The translations under genes were made by a program, and so were the position numbers. Positions 1-10,302 of a stretch of 64,000 nt of DNA are shown piece after piece (the first letter of the stretch is position 1; the number at the start of each line of letters is the position of its first letter). This stretch comes from Cellvibrio sp. UBA7661 (GTDB lineage Bacteria; Pseudomonadota; Gammaproteobacteria; Pseudomonadales; Cellvibrionaceae): contig DLHT01000019.1 in the NCBI GenBank assembly GCA_002483365.1, positions 1-64,000 on the forward strand. The letters run 5' to 3'. The notes beneath the pieces are model-generated. The model had not been told where the DNA came from, made no database searches, and saw nothing but the letters and a program-made list of their open reading frames with translations.

Positions 1-708
1 CTTTGTTCGTCAACGCCGTTGCCAGCGTAATTGAATAGACTCCTGTCACTGCATCGGCTGTCACTGTGCCCAGCGTGGTTGTATTGTTTGCATTTTTAAC
101 CAGAACAACACTGCCTGCTTCTGCTGTACCGGTAATGACCTTGCCTGCTGCATCAAAACTCGCAGTGGGAGCAGATGGGGCTGTCAGATCCGGAGCTATA
201 ACTGATTTAGCAATCGATATGTTTCCTGCGGTATCTTTCGCTGTAACATTAATCGTTTCTTTGTTAATTAACGCTGTCCCCAGCGTGATTGAATAGGCAC
301 CGGTGACTGCGTCAGCTGTAACAGTACCTAGAGTGACGGTGTTACCTGCATTTTTGACAACTACAACACTACCTGCTTCTGCGATACCGGAAATTACCTT
401 TCCTGTGGTGTCAAAACTCGCGGTAGGAAGAACTGGTGGCGTTTTATCAGGTGCAAAAAGCGTGTTCACTACGGACACATTACCCGCCGCATCTTCGGCC
501 GTAACATTAACCGTTTCTTTATTAAGTAATCCTGAAGCCAAAGTGATTGTGTAAGCGCCAGAGATTGAATCAGCAATTGCACTACCAAGAATCACATCAC
601 TAAGTGATTTTACTTCAACCAAAGAGTTAGCCTCTGCATAACCAAAAATAGTAGTTCCCGCAGAATTAAATTCAGCCGTAGGCATGGACGGCGCTATAAC
701 ATCAGCTC
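1..708 (-). repeat. Tandem 86-residue Ig-like repeats
   Basis: Near-identical units repeat with a 258-bp period: the coding-strand equivalent of gtaacattaa occurs at 501-510 and 243-252, and the base at position 1 aligns with 517. Each unit has the pattern GxAEAGSxVxVK...LGTVTADxVTGAYSITL...NKETINVTAKDTAGN, as in bacterial Ig-like domains of large adhesins. Two and part of a third unit are visible and the array runs off the edge. Confidence 0.88.
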
Positions 709-3700
709 CTCCTATTTTTGCAATTAGCGCATTTCTGTCCCAAATCGGCCCATCAAAGAATTCAATTTGTTCAATAAATCCATAGTTAGGGGCTCCATGT
801 GATAAAGCATCCTGAATAAGAATTGACCCGCCTTGGCGAATTTTAATTAAAAGATGGCCGCTATTTGAGTATTCGCCATTAATTTGCTCAAACTCTATAT
901 CCTCGGCAGAAATTCCCTGATCGAAGATAATTTTATCATCACCATCTTTATCAATTATTGTATCGTTACCGTCGCCCAATCGATAAATATAGGTAGTTTT
1001 AATCCTCTCAGCATCAAACGCAGCAAGATCATTTCCAAGTCTACGTGCATACAAAATATCATCACCCGCGTCACCTATGAGGGTATCTACACCATATCCA
1101 CCGTCCAGTGTGTCGTTTCCATCTCCCCCAGTAATATAATCATTACCATAACCACCCGTTAAAACATCATTGTGTTCGCCACCATCAATCTGATCATTGC
1201 CATAGCTGCCATAAATCTCATCATTTCCTTCTCCACCTTTTAGGGTGTCATCGCCGGAACCTCCATTTACATAATCTTGACCAAAACCAGCATTAACATT
1301 ATCAGCGTCATCGAGCAAGCGAATAAAGTCGTTTCCATCAGTTACTATATTTTTAGCTTGTAAAAAATCCAAGAATGAGTAAGCCTCCCCATCAGCCAAA
1401 ACTATAAACTTGTCTAAATAGGATGAGCCATAACCATAAGTTAAATATGTATTTTCTTCTAAATGGCGGTCTAGGTAATGGACAATTTTATTCTCTATTT
1501 GGACAGATGAATTACCTGTTTGATCATAAATGTGAAGTGTGCTTTTCTTTGAACCGTAACCGCCACCATATTCGTTGATTACATGAAAATCGAGATCCTC
1601 AAGATTGTATATATCTGGAAAAACCACAACGTCTGATCCAACCTCAAAATCGGCAACTTTTTTTGGTGCTCCCTGATTTATAATGAACCGATCTCGACCG
1701 GCTCCACCAAACATTTCGATAACCCCACTAGCTCTTGCCGAAACGATTGTATCGTCCCCGCTTCCTCCTGTTATTCGATTAGCGTTAAATGCCGCAATAA
1801 ATACACCTGCATTTTGACTTGTGGCGAATGAAGATGAAGTGCTCTCCTGCGCAACAAAATTTGTAATTAACTTGGTTTTCAGAATTTGTTGTTGGATAGT
1901 GTTTAAGTCCCAAACATCACCATTTTCAAATTCAATTCGCTCAATTTTCTGCCGTGCAGACCAATCTTCAATGACAACAAATTGACCTTTGCGATTATAA
2001 AGATAAAGATAATCCCCATTTTTGGAAACCATGAGATCATCCTGATTAATGCCCGCCCCAAACTGAATAACGTCACTCCCCCCGGAATCACCAATCAGCT
2101 TATAGCCGTCTCCAGATTTAATAATATACGTATCATCACCGACACCTCCTTTTAATGTATCAACCCCTGAACCCGCGTAGTAGGTATCATTCCCTGCTGC
2201 ACTGCTTAGCCTATTGTTACCTTCAGTACCTTCCAACACCTCATTCGTTTTACCACGAATCTCAACATTCCCGTGCAACAGTGGTGTCGAAAATTTGCTT
2301 TGCGCCAATATTTCATGAATATTCATAGTGATGCCATCTGCGAAAACTACATTCTCGATCAGAACATCTTCGGTTATTTCATTACCGAAATATATCTCGA
2401 AATAATTCCTGTTTTTGTCTACAAAATAAAGAGACTTTCCATCTACAATAAATTTAAAATCTGATGAAAAACTTTCGGTTAAATAAAGGGTGTCTACGCC
2501 CCCCTCATCGCTAAGGTAGTTACCGTCGGTAAATTCACTAAAATAACTTCCAGATTTAACATCTTCTGCGTTAAGGTAGTAGCTATCATCGCCCAACCCG
2601 CCAAACAAACTATCAGTGTCCGCACCACCTATCAGATGATCATTGCCTGCACCTCCGTATAACCGATCCTTACCGTCTCCACCATTCAGCGTGTCATCAC
2701 CCGAGTACCCTTCGATCTCATCATTACCAGCTAATCCTGTAATGAGGTCATCTGAATCAAATCCATGTAAATATTCGGACGAATCAGATCCAATAGGCTT
2801 TAACTTTTCTTTAATCGTGTCCAAATCCCACACTACATCGTTGTTAAAAACAATCTCTTTAATAGACGCCAGATCACTGAATGCACCTACATTGGATCCA
2901 TTCATAATAAAAACTCTTTGTAAAAGAACACTACCACCTTGCCTGAAGGATACGATGATAGTATCGCTATTTACACGTTGTAGAATGACATCATCTTCAG
3001 AAATTCCTGCATCTAGAACTAACCTATCCTTACCTTCCGACATTTTGATTGTATCTACACCATCGCCGATGGAATAATAATAGGTATCATTACCGTCTCC
3101 GCCCCATAGAACATCTGAACCGGCACCTCCAGTTATTTCATCATCGCCACCATAGGAATCAATGTAGTCCGCACCTCCATGACCATTGATCGAATCACTA
3201 CTGTCCCAACCATAAAGCTTATCGTTAGCTTCAGTACCCGTATGCACTTTATTTTTTAAAAAGTCCGCGCTCCATAGCTCATCATTCGCAAAACGCAGAC
3301 TACCGACATTTAACCCATGGCTGTGTGAGCCCTCGACTTCTATTTGTGCTCCATCCTTAAACTTAAGGTAAAGCCTATTTGAAGAGAGCTGTTTAAACTC
3401 TATTTCAGAAGAAAATATTTCATCACCAAAAATTATTTCGTTCACACCCGACATATCGGTTATACGATCATTACCATCTCCCAGCTGGTAACGATAAACA
3501 TCATCTCCTGCACCTCCATCAAGAACATCATCGCCCAATCCACCGATTAAAATATCTCCGTTTTCAGAGCCAGGCAGAAAGTCATTACCATCAGTACCGC
3601 GAATAACAAGCGCTCTAACGCGATTAGCCTCTTGCAGTATTTTTTCGTTATTCCATACGTCGCCATTCGAAAAACTAATGAATTCGATACTACTGGAGCT

Positions 3701-6700
3701 CAACTCTCCATTCGCTATAAACGAATCGCGAACAGTGATGGCCGACAGGTCTTTTAATGTGATGACTAAATTGTTCGATGAATCTCGGGTCAGCTCAATA
3801 TCCGACTCCAGAATGCCTTCACCAAATTCAATCTGGTCAGTACCGGCACTATCAACAATCACATCATTTCCGTCGCCTAACGCGTACCGGTATACATCAT
3901 TACCTGCATAACCAAATAATTGGTCGTTGCCTTTAGAACCTGAAATTACGTCATCAGTACTAAATGCATGAATAACATCATCACTATTCGTCGGCTTTAG
4001 GACTTCTTGCATGACACGAGCAAGATCCCATTCAGAACCTGATTCAAAGCTAATGGTTTCTAATATGCCGTTAATTTCTGGTGACGGAATATATTGTTCG
4101 AGAATAACAAGCGTGAAATTTTTTGCAGAGCCAGTCGATACTTCAGGAAGAATAGATTCAGCGGAGAGAGAAGAATTTCCATAATCAGACCCTGCAATTG
4201 AACCGGTATCGCCATCTGATAAATTAAGTAATGTTGGGTAGAGTGAAAATCCAACCGAAAGAAAATGTGCTTCAAAAGAAGCAAGGTTGTTCCATATACC
4301 AGACATGCCACCATGTGCCGCACTTACTGCAACAAGTGCTTCATCCAATGATTTGCCAGTTTTAAGGTGATTAAAGACCTCTTTAACGCCAAGTCCGCCT
4401 TGGTCTCGAATTTCCTTATCTAATAGCTTGACTGCAATATAACTAACAGAATAGCCAGCTGAAGTAGAGGGTGAGCCAACTGTTGTTTTAAACAACTGAT
4501 TAAAATTACTCTCCAAGCCAATAATACTGGCATCACCTTTTACGCGCTCATCTGCGCCATGAATGAATTCAGCAACACCTTCATTGAACCAACCAGGTAA
4601 AAGCGACGTGTTCATGTTTCGCGCCATCACCGCGTGCACCATTTCGTGAGCGATAATACGGTCGTAATATAAATAGCTATCACCATTTGGGGGAGCCGCA
4701 AAGTCAGCCAAATCAATCATTAGTTTTACGGTTGTGCTTATACTGGAACCTTGCGAGTAGCTTGTTTCGACGTGTGCAGCATCTCCGCCTACAGCATCCG
4801 TTTCAAATTCAAGTAGCATGTTACCGCTACCTATTAATCCATAATGGGTTTCAATTAACGCCTCGGATTGTGACAGCCAGCGATTTTGTAATTGCTCAAT
4901 AATGCTGATTATTCCTGGTGCTACGACGTTGGCAGCTTTTACATCAAAAGCATTTTTAATGGTGATCCCATCGTGAGCGTTGATAGTCAGCTGTAAATCT
5001 GAGCCTACGCGACGCGCAACAACACCATTTTCTTCAATACCAATTAGCTCCAGATGATCTATCCCATTTATATCCTGAATCACATCTTTGCCATCACCGA
5101 GTGCAAACTGATAGATATCGTTGGCTGCACCTCCGTTCAGTTGATCATCGCCTTTATTCCCAATAAAGGTTTGATTAACGTTATCGCCCGTCAGCAGATC
5201 ATCACCGTCCGTACCAATAAATTCATAGGGCTGATTGCGCTCAAGCTCAAGGGAAATACGTTCTGCATTCCATACCACTGTATTGCCAAAATGAATTTCT
5301 TCTATAGCATTCGTCGTTAACGCACCCGCCGCATCAAACATTGCAGAAACTGTAATGCTGTCAACGTTATTGATACGAATAATGAGATTATTATTAATAT
5401 CCTTGCGGAGATTCACTTGAGCCTCGCTAATACCATCAGCCAAATGAATGTGATCATATCCCTCTAGATCAGCAACGGTATCTGCACCATGATTGCGGTC
5501 AAATTGATAATGATCGTCCCCTTTACCGCCATCCAATTTATCATTGCCCATACCGCCGATTAGCGTGTCATTACTTTCGTAGGCGGTGAGAACATCCGCA
5601 TGATCAGAGCCTACTAAGGTAATGCCTTTTTCCGTTTCTTGAAGAATCCGTGTTAAGTCCCATTGTGTTTTATCGGAAAACTCAATCGATTGAATGGAAC
5701 TGTTTACTATTACCTCACCAGTGGCGGAATTAAACATACCGTTAATGGTGATGCTTTCGCCAGTTGCAACCAGTACCAATAAATTTCCATTACTACGACG
5801 TAGTGTTACTTGCTCGGGCACAATACCTTCAGCGAATTTAATTTTATTATTGCCGCCGCTTTCGGTAATGGTGTCTTGGCCATCATTAGCCCGAATCATA
5901 TAAACATCGTCCCCACTACTACCTATGAGTAAATCATTGCCTTTACTGCCAAGGAAAGTTGAGCCCCCGGCGTGGGCTGTTAGGGTGTCATTCCCCACAC
6001 CGCCTACCAGCAGGCTTCCCGCTGCCTGCGCCGTTCGCGCTATATCAGTAGTTAAGCGCTCAGCAATAACAGTATCCATCGCAACTGAACTGGCGTTGAT
6101 AATGCCGTTTTGTGCTTGGCTAATGAGTGCCTCAGCTGAATCCCCCAACACAATTTGATTTACTGAATTATTAAGGCCATTGAAGATAAATATTTTTCCA
6201 TTACCGACTCGCAGAATGAGATCTTGCCCCTGTGCGGTAAGGCTAATTTGTTCAAGCAGTGTTGCACCGGCAATTGCCAAGGTGTTGTTGCCATCATCAT
6301 CAAATAAACTGATGGTGTTGACTGGTTCGTTATTTTGGGAAGTAGTTGGTGTGGTGTTAGACAAAATATTCGCGTTATCTATTGAGGTAGTATTCGCGGC
6401 AGCTTCAAGCTCGCTGTGTGTGAAAACAATATTTTCGATGATGTAAATATCATTATCCTGGCCACCACCCCAGCCTTGGTCTTCGATATCACCGACAATA
6501 ATGTCATCACCTTCATCCGCAAGAAGCAAATCGGCTCCTGCGCCACCCTCTATGTAGTCATTACCTGCGTTGCCATAAATTGAATCATTTCCATCACCTC
6601 CGTATAACACATCATTATCGGGCAGATGAGCTCGCTGAGAAGAAACTTCAAATCCATTTCCATAGATAATGTCAGCATCACCACCGCCCATGATCGTGTC

Positions 6701-9700
6701 ATTACCCGTTCCACCTCTAATGTGATCGATACCTGCACCACCATCAATGAGATCATGTCCATCGAGACCGAAAAGTGTATCTTTATCTTCTCCGCCTACT
6801 ATGTAATCACTCATGATGCCACCGAAAATGACATCATTACCTTTGTCACCCAACAGGTTATGACCTTTCATATCTTGGTATTGAGCAATATTAAGTGATG
6901 TTTCCGCATAATAGCTTGCATATATCGAACGTCCGGCAATGCTCCCACCAGCAAAATACCAAGCACCGACGCTAGAAGTTTCTGACATTTCAATAAAGGG
7001 ACGATGTTCACCATAGGCCGTAGCCAATACAGTATGATTTTCATCAACATTGTTGATCGGGCGCTGCAACAAATAAGAGGGCATACCAGAAACAGATGGC
7101 TGTATCACCCAATCCAAATTGTTTCTTGTTTCATCTATAAAATCCAAAGTAAATATAGTCAGATCACCATTTTGCGTTTCGGTAAGTTGCGGAAATAAAT
7201 TCTGGCGGTAGTCTTGCCATACTTGATCAGTAGTGACATTAACAATTTTATTGCCATCACCATCGAGCTTAGAAACTTCATTAAAATAGGCAGCCATAGA
7301 AGAATCAGCACGAATAAAATCATTGTCATCACCACCGTGTGCGACAGAGTTTTTACCCGTTACAACAATGTAATCACTACCTTCACCACCATCTATGTCA
7401 TCGGTGCCGTGATTATCCAGGTACGAGAAAAGTCGAAGAGTCATGTCGCCCAGCATGGTGCTGCCACTTAAAATAAAGTCATCGCCAGCACCGCCTTTAA
7501 GGGTATCGTTACCATTTAATGTGCCCATTAAAAAATCCTGGCCTTCACCTCCATCGGCTTGCAGATGCTTCCAGCTATCTTTAGCGGGGTCACTTTCATA
7601 AATCTCTAATACACGATTCATGCTCAGCACATTACCGGCCGAATCACCGTTAAACACTTTTACACCGGAAATTGGAGAGTCTTCATCGGGCTCGCCGAGC
7701 GTGATACCCAATTGGCCGGGCTGCCAATTTTTTATCATCACACTGCTACCCGGTGATGTCTCAGATGGGCGAGTGGAAATAAATAAGCTGGTCGTTTCAC
7801 CTTCATTAAAACGAACGACTTCGATATTACTGCCGGAACGAAAAACGTTATCTGTTCCTTTGACCGGTGTTAACTCACCCAGTGTTACGCCATCGATAAC
7901 AACGGCTCCGTTGCCATCACTATCAATAATCATGTCACGACCGAAATTACCGTCGAAAATGTAGGTGTCATTACCAGCACCACCCAACAATTTGTCCGCA
8001 CCTTCACCACCGATGAGCTGGTCATTACCGGCTCCGCCGAATAAAACATCACTGCCTTTTAATCCATTAAGTGTGTCATCACCACCCAAGCCATAAATAC
8101 GGTCATTGCCGTCGCCGCCAACAAAAGCATCGGGACCGGTATTAGCAGGTGAATTACCCTCATTCGTACCAAAAATTACACGTTTAGGCTCTGGTACCTG
8201 ATTGATATTGCTTGCATCAACATCACCCGAAAAAACCCAGCCACTGCCATTATCAAATCCATCGACATTTACATAGAAAACATCATCACCTGATGGGTTT
8301 GCGCTCTCAGAGGAATCAATATCGTTAGCGTTGCGCTCAAGCAACGCACTTAAATAATTGGCGCGGTCGTAATACCATTCATCGGGGAAATTTGCTTTTC
8401 CAGCCTGACGATCTACAGCGCTGAGGGATTGGTCGGCTGTCCATGCGCTGTAAAGATCCCAATGGAGATTGGACAATATGCCTTCATCCCCTTGCAAGGC
8501 AAAAGGTGCAGCAAAATACAGTGCGAGGAATTGGCCATAATCGGATTTTGCTTGTGCTGTATTCAGTGAAGGCTCAACCAGTTTTATATGGCCTTTTAAA
8601 TTCACAAAATGACCGCTTTCTTCAAGCTCTTTCATGTTGAGATAAAACTGTTCACGCTGTGCAAGATCATTTTTTGTGGCGGCGGGTGTTTTTATAATAT
8701 CGTCATCGATCAGCAATTTACGCAAACTATCGAGCATATTTTCATACGTATCCAATCCCTTATTGGACGATTGCTGCATGAAGGTTTTTAAAATCCCGGA
8801 TGGACTATTGGCTTGGGTAGGATCGAGTTTTGAAAAAAGGCCGAAAAGATGCAAGCCATCCACTGCATTAATAATACTGTGGTTATTATTTACATAATCT
8901 AATATTCCATGCTCAACCTCTTGAGTGATTTTTACAGCTGAACCAATCGTATCTCCACTTACAGTATGAACAAAATCACCCTCAGCAATAACTGAAGTAA
9001 TATTGGCACCTCCGCCCACAAATCCCAACTCTCCCAGCACAGAATCATCGCCCAAGCCGGGTGCATTTAATGTTACAACCTGCCCCGTATTTTCAGGAAA
9101 CATTCGTGAAAAGACATAGGCTAAATTTCCCCCCAAGCTATGACCAGTAACATCTACCACCTCATTTTCATCAATCACACCAAGACCAACGTCACCACTC
9201 AACGATAATTTAAATAATTGGAAACCAATGGTCTCCCACAATTCATCCAATCCTGTTTCATAAAAATCGTTGGCAAGCTTCATTTGATAAAGCATGGCAA
9301 TTTCATCATCAGAATAAATATTCTCTTGCCCTTCCGTAGCGGTTAGCTTTTTCCAATAACGATACAAATCCACTGCTTGTTCGTTCGCAAAACCAGCTAC
9401 ACCTATACCTAGCGTATTAGCAGTGACATGATCATTCCAAACCTCTTCCGACCCTCTGATAGCAAGAACCTTTTTTCCAGTTGATTTATCTTGGAAAACA
9501 GCCGCTTGAAAACCTGAATCATTATCCGTAAATGAATATGATAGATAATTAAAATTCCCTATAAATTTATCAGCTTCTGACGCAGTAAAATCCGCCGTAT
9601 TTTTTAGAACATTGACTAATGTATCTGATGGAAAATCACCATAAATTGCTTTTGCCGTGCTTATTAATTTTATAAGAGCCTCAATGTTGTTGATTGTCAT
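1..9700 (-). CDS. Giant RTX protein with lipase-like, zincin-like and Ig-like regions (3' end outside window)
   Basis: This reading frame is open from an ATG at 9700, preceded by an AAGAGGA ribosome site, to the window edge, giving at least 3,233 codons without a stop. The order is: a class-3 lipase-like region (residues about 1-500, GHSLGG with Ser188); RTX nonapeptides of the GGxGxDxL type starting near residue 527; repeated hemolysin-type related domains (GNDxY, DGxDxIxD, then ending IExIxFxDGxxW); a zincin-like segment near residues 1590-1815 (H1685, E1686, H1689, E1707); more RTX blocks; and 86-residue Ig-like repeats from about residue 2998. There is no Sec signal, as expected for type I export. 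RTX repeats are known to fold on binding calcium outside the cell. It is last in a run of same-strand genes that starts with a HlyB/HlyD pair, so it is the likely cargo. Enzyme activity is inferred from motifs only. The C-terminal secretion signal should lie beyond the window. Confidence 0.93.
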   Translation of the reverse strand, partial: MTINNIEALIKLISTAKAIYGDFPSDTLVNVLKNTADFTASEADKFIGNFNYLSYSFTDNDSGFQAAVFQDKSTGKKVLAIRGSEEVWNDHVTANTLGIGVAGFANEQAVDLYRYWKKLTATEGQENIYSDDEIAMLYQMKLANDFYETGLDELWETIGFQLFKLSLSGDVGLGVIDENEVVDVTGHSLGGNLAYVFSRMFPENTGQVVTLNAPGLGDDSVLGELGFVGGGANITSVIAEGDFVHTVSGDTIGSAVKITQEVEHGILDYVNNNHSIINAVDGLHLFGLFSKLDPTQANSPSGILKTFMQQSSNKGLDTYENMLDSLRKLLIDDDIIKTPAATKNDLAQREQFYLNMKELEESGHFVNLKGHIKLVEPSLNTAQAKSDYGQFLALYFAAPFALQGDEGILSNLHWDLYSAWTADQSLSAVDRQAGKANFPDEWYYDRANYLSALLERNANDIDSSESANPSGDDVFYVNVDGFDNGSGWVFSGDVDASNINQVPEPKRVIFGTNEGNSPANTGPDAFVGGDGNDRIYGLGGDDTLNGLKGSDVLFGGAGNDQLIGGEGADKLLGGAGNDTYIFDGNFGRDMIIDSDGNGAVVIDGVTLGELTPVKGTDNVFRSGSNIEVVRFNEGETTSLFISTRPSETSPGSSVMIKNWQPGQLGITLGEPDEDSPISGVKVFNGDSAGNVLSMNRVLEIYESDPAKDSWKHLQADGGEGQDFLMGTLNGNDTLKGGAGDDFILSGSTMLGDMTLRLFSYLDNHGTDDIDGGEGSDYIVVTGKNSVAHGGDDNDFIRADSSMAAYFNEVSKLDGDGNKIVNVTTDQVWQDYRQNLFPQLTETQNGDLTIFTLDFIDETRNNLDWVIQPSVSGMPSYLLQRPINNVDENHTVLATAYGEHRPFIEMSETSSVGAWYFAGGSIAGRSIYASYYAETSLNIAQYQDMKGHNLLGDKGNDVIFGGIMSDYIVGGEDKDTLFGLDGHDLIDGGAGIDHIRGGTGNDTIMGGGDADIIYGNGFEVSSQRAHLPDNDVLYGGDGNDSIYGNAGNDYIEGGAGADLLLADEGDDIIVGDIEDQGWGGGQDNDIYIIENIVFTHSELEAAANTTSIDNANILSNTTPTTSQNNEPVNTISLFDDDGNNTLAIAGATLLEQISLTAQGQDLILRVGNGKIFIFNGLNNSVNQIVLGDSAEALISQAQNGIINASSVAMDTVIAERLTTDIARTAQAAGSLLVGGVGNDTLTAHAGGSTFLGSKGNDLLIGSSGDDVYMIRANDGQDTITESGGNNKIKFAEGIVPEQVTLRRSNGNLLVLVATGESITINGMFNSATGEVIVNSSIQSIEFSDKTQWDLTRILQETEKGITLVGSDHADVLTAYESNDTLIGGMGNDKLDGGKGDDHYQFDRNHGADTVADLEGYDHIHLADGISEAQVNLRKDINNNLIIRINNVDSITVSAMFDAAGALTTNAIEEIHFGNTVVWNAERISLELERNQPYEFIGTDGDDLLTGDNVNQTFIGNKGDDQLNGGAANDIYQFALGDGKDVIQDINGIDHLELIGIEENGVVARRVGSDLQLTINAHDGITIKNAFDVKAANVVAPGIISIIEQLQNRWLSQSEALIETHYGLIGSGNMLLEFETDAVGGDAAHVETSYSQGSSISTTVKLMIDLADFAAPPNGDSYLYYDRIIAHEMVHAVMARNMNTSLLPGWFNEGVAEFIHGADERVKGDASIIGLESNFNQLFKTTVGSPSTSAGYSVSYIAVKLLDKEIRDQGGLGVKEVFNHLKTGKSLDEALVAVSAAHGGMSGIWNNLASFEAHFLSVGFSLYPTLLNLSDGDTGSIAGSDYGNSSLSAESILPEVSTGSAKNFTLVILEQYIPSPEINGILETISFESGSEWDLARVMQEVLKPTNSDDVIHAFSTDDVISGSKGNDQLFGYAGNDVYRYALGDGNDVIVDSAGTDQIEFGEGILESDIELTRDSSNNLVITLKDLSAITVRDSFIANGELSSSSIEFISFSNGDVWNNEKILQEANRVRALVIRGTDGNDFLPGSENGDILIGGLGDDVLDGGAGDDVYRYQLGDGNDRITDMSGVNEIIFGDEIFSSEIEFKQLSSNRLYLKFKDGAQIEVEGSHSHGLNVGSLRFANDELWSADFLKNKVHTGTEANDKLYGWDSSDSINGHGGADYIDSYGGDDEITGGAGSDVLWGGDGNDTYYYSIGDGVDTIKMSEGKDRLVLDAGISEDDVILQRVNSDTIIVSFRQGGSVLLQRVFIMNGSNVGAFSDLASIKEIVFNNDVVWDLDTIKEKLKPIGSDSSEYLHGFDSDDLITGLAGNDEIEGYSGDDTLNGGDGKDRLYGGAGNDHLIGGADTDSLFGGLGDDSYYLNAEDVKSGSYFSEFTDGNYLSDEGGVDTLYLTESFSSDFKFIVDGKSLYFVDKNRNYFEIYFGNEITEDVLIENVVFADGITMNIHEILAQSKFSTPLLHGNVEIRGKTNEVLEGTEGNNRLSSAAGNDTYYAGSGVDTLKGGVGDDTYIIKSGDGYKLIGDSGGSDVIQFGAGINQDDLMVSKNGDYLYLYNRKGQFVVIEDWSARQKIERIEFENGDVWDLNTIQQQILKTKLITNFVAQESTSSSFATSQNAGVFIAAFNANRITGGSGDDTIVSARASGVIEMFGGAGRDRFIINQGAPKKVADFEVGSDVVVFPDIYNLEDLDFHVINEYGGGYGSKKSTLHIYDQTGNSSVQIENKIVHYLDRHLEENTYLTYGYGSSYLDKFIVLADGEAYSFLDFLQAKNIVTDGNDFIRLLDDADNVNAGFGQDYVNGGSGDDTLKGGEGNDEIYGSYGNDQIDGGEHNDVLTGGYGNDYITGGDGNDTLDGGYGVDTLIGDAGDDILYARRLGNDLAAFDAERIKTTYIYRLGDGNDTIIDKDGDDKIIFDQGISAEDIEFEQINGEYSNSGHLLIKIRQGGSILIQDALSHGAPNYGFIEQIEFFDGPIWDRNALIAKIGGADVIAPSMPTAEFNSAGTTIFGYAEANSLVEVKSLSDVILGSAIADSISGAYTITLASGLLNKETVNVTAEDAAGNVSVVNTLFAPDKTPPVLPTASFDTTGKVISGIAEAGSVVVVKNAGNTVTLGTVTADAVTGAYSITLGTALINKETINVTAKDTAGNISIAKSVIAPDLTAPSAPTASFDAAGKVITGTAEAGSVVLVKNANNTTTLGTVTADAVTGVYSITLATALTNK
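4250..4935 (-). other. Zincin-like peptidase segment inside the RTX protein
   Basis: HEMVH (H1685, E1686, H1689) is followed 18 residues after the second His by NEGVAEF, with E1707 as the candidate third zinc ligand. This HExxH...WxxEGxAE layout is typical of gluzincin (peptidase MA-like) domains. The segment lies between two RTX/related-domain blocks and has no RTX repeats of its own, so it looks like an inserted folded domain. Activity is inferred. Confidence 0.72.
6480..6880 (-). repeat. Longest RTX nonapeptide block
   Basis: Over a dozen GGxGxDxIx-type nonapeptides encoded on the minus strand, interrupted once by a short insert (NGFEVSSQRAHLPDND). Further shorter blocks lie near 7460-7530, 5890-6000, 5520-5590, 3890-3960, 3480-3600, 3060-3230, 2580-2740, 2110-2220 and 1030-1300, each followed by a hemolysin-type related domain. 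Confidence 0.85.
7961..8122 (-). repeat. First RTX nonapeptide block
   Basis: About six consecutive nonapeptides of the form GGxGxDxLx (residues about 527-580), ending in GNDTY. Such blocks form calcium-binding parallel beta-rolls. They mark the boundary between the lipase-like region and the rest of the protein. Confidence 0.88.
8700..9700 (-). other. Lipase-like N-terminal domain of the giant RTX protein
   Basis: The sequence VTGHSLGGN around residue 188 matches the GxSxG nucleophile elbow of class-3 lipases and related alpha/beta hydrolases. It is preceded by a region resembling the family's N-terminal half (AVFQDKSTGKKVLAIRGSE near residues 70-90). A downstream EGDFVHTVSGD segment and an NHSIINAVDG segment could supply the catalytic Asp and His, although the spacing was judged by eye. 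The domain could be a phospholipase, a lipase or a degenerate copy. Confidence 0.7.
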
Positions 9701-9717
9701 TTCCATATCCTCTTAAA

Positions 9718-10302
9718 TTAGTTTTTAAATGCTGTATTTAATGCAACTCTCCAGCCATACAAGCCTTCTGAGCCTTTTTCGTGCTCGGTAAAACAATACA
9801 CTCTTGAAGGAGAATCAAGAATAGTTTTCGATCTATCAAATTTAGAATAAGAAAAACTATAATAGAGCGAAAACAATTTTGAACTTTTTATTTCCACAAC
9901 CTCATAACCAAATCGCCTTAGCCTTAACTCACCCTTCACACCCTCACCAACACTTTTCCATAGATAAACTGGATTTTTAGCCTGATCCTCAAGCTTTATT
10001 TCATAGGATGCATCAAGCTGCAAATCCCCCCCTAAATATCGCAAGTCATATGTATTCCCATCATTTTTATCTGTATATCGAGCGTAATCGACATACTCCA
10101 ATAAAGATGCAGCCTTGGCCTGTTCTTGATCCTCAGCTAACCATCCCACTCCCCTCTCAAGTGGTTGATAAACCCGCAAACCACCTTCACTTGCACAATA
10201 CTGTTTAAATCGCCAATAACCTTTTATGTTGTCAAAAAAGTACAGAGCGATTAGAAGGGGAATAATTGAAATAACCGCAATTGATTTAAAAAAATATTTC
10301 AT
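9718..10302 (-). CDS. Unknown membrane-anchored protein next to the RTX gene
   Basis: The product is 194 residues. An N-terminal hydrophobic stretch (about 7-24) would anchor it in the inner membrane with the rest in the periplasm, or act as an uncleaved signal. The rest is hydrophilic, with an acidic middle (YTDKNDGNTYDLRYLGG) and cysteines near 36 and 169. The start has a good ribosome site (AAGGA) and the ATG overlaps the stop of the preceding small gene, which suggests translational coupling. It ends 17 bp before the RTX start codon. I do not recognise the family. Its position directly before a cargo with enzyme-like domains is compatible with an immunity protein, a chaperone or an export accessory, but nothing in the sequence decides. 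Confidence 0.75.
   Translation of the reverse strand: MKYFFKSIAVISIIPLLIALYFFDNIKGYWRFKQYCASEGGLRVYQPLERGVGWLAEDQEQAKAASLLEYVDYARYTDKNDGNTYDLRYLGGDLQLDASYEIKLEDQAKNPVYLWKSVGEGVKGELRLRRFGYEVVEIKSSKLFSLYYSFSYSKFDRSKTILDSPSRVYCFTEHEKGSEGLYGWRVALNTAFKN

Noticed and set aside
2643..3077. Open plus-strand frame of 144 codons opposite the RTX gene
   Set aside because: It is the antisense of Asp/Gly-rich RTX repeats, has no ribosome site, and similar frames recur opposite every repeat block.
7961..8122. Possible CRISPR-like regular repeats in the RTX region
   Set aside because: The repeats are protein-level nonapeptides with varying DNA and no spacers; the frame is continuous.
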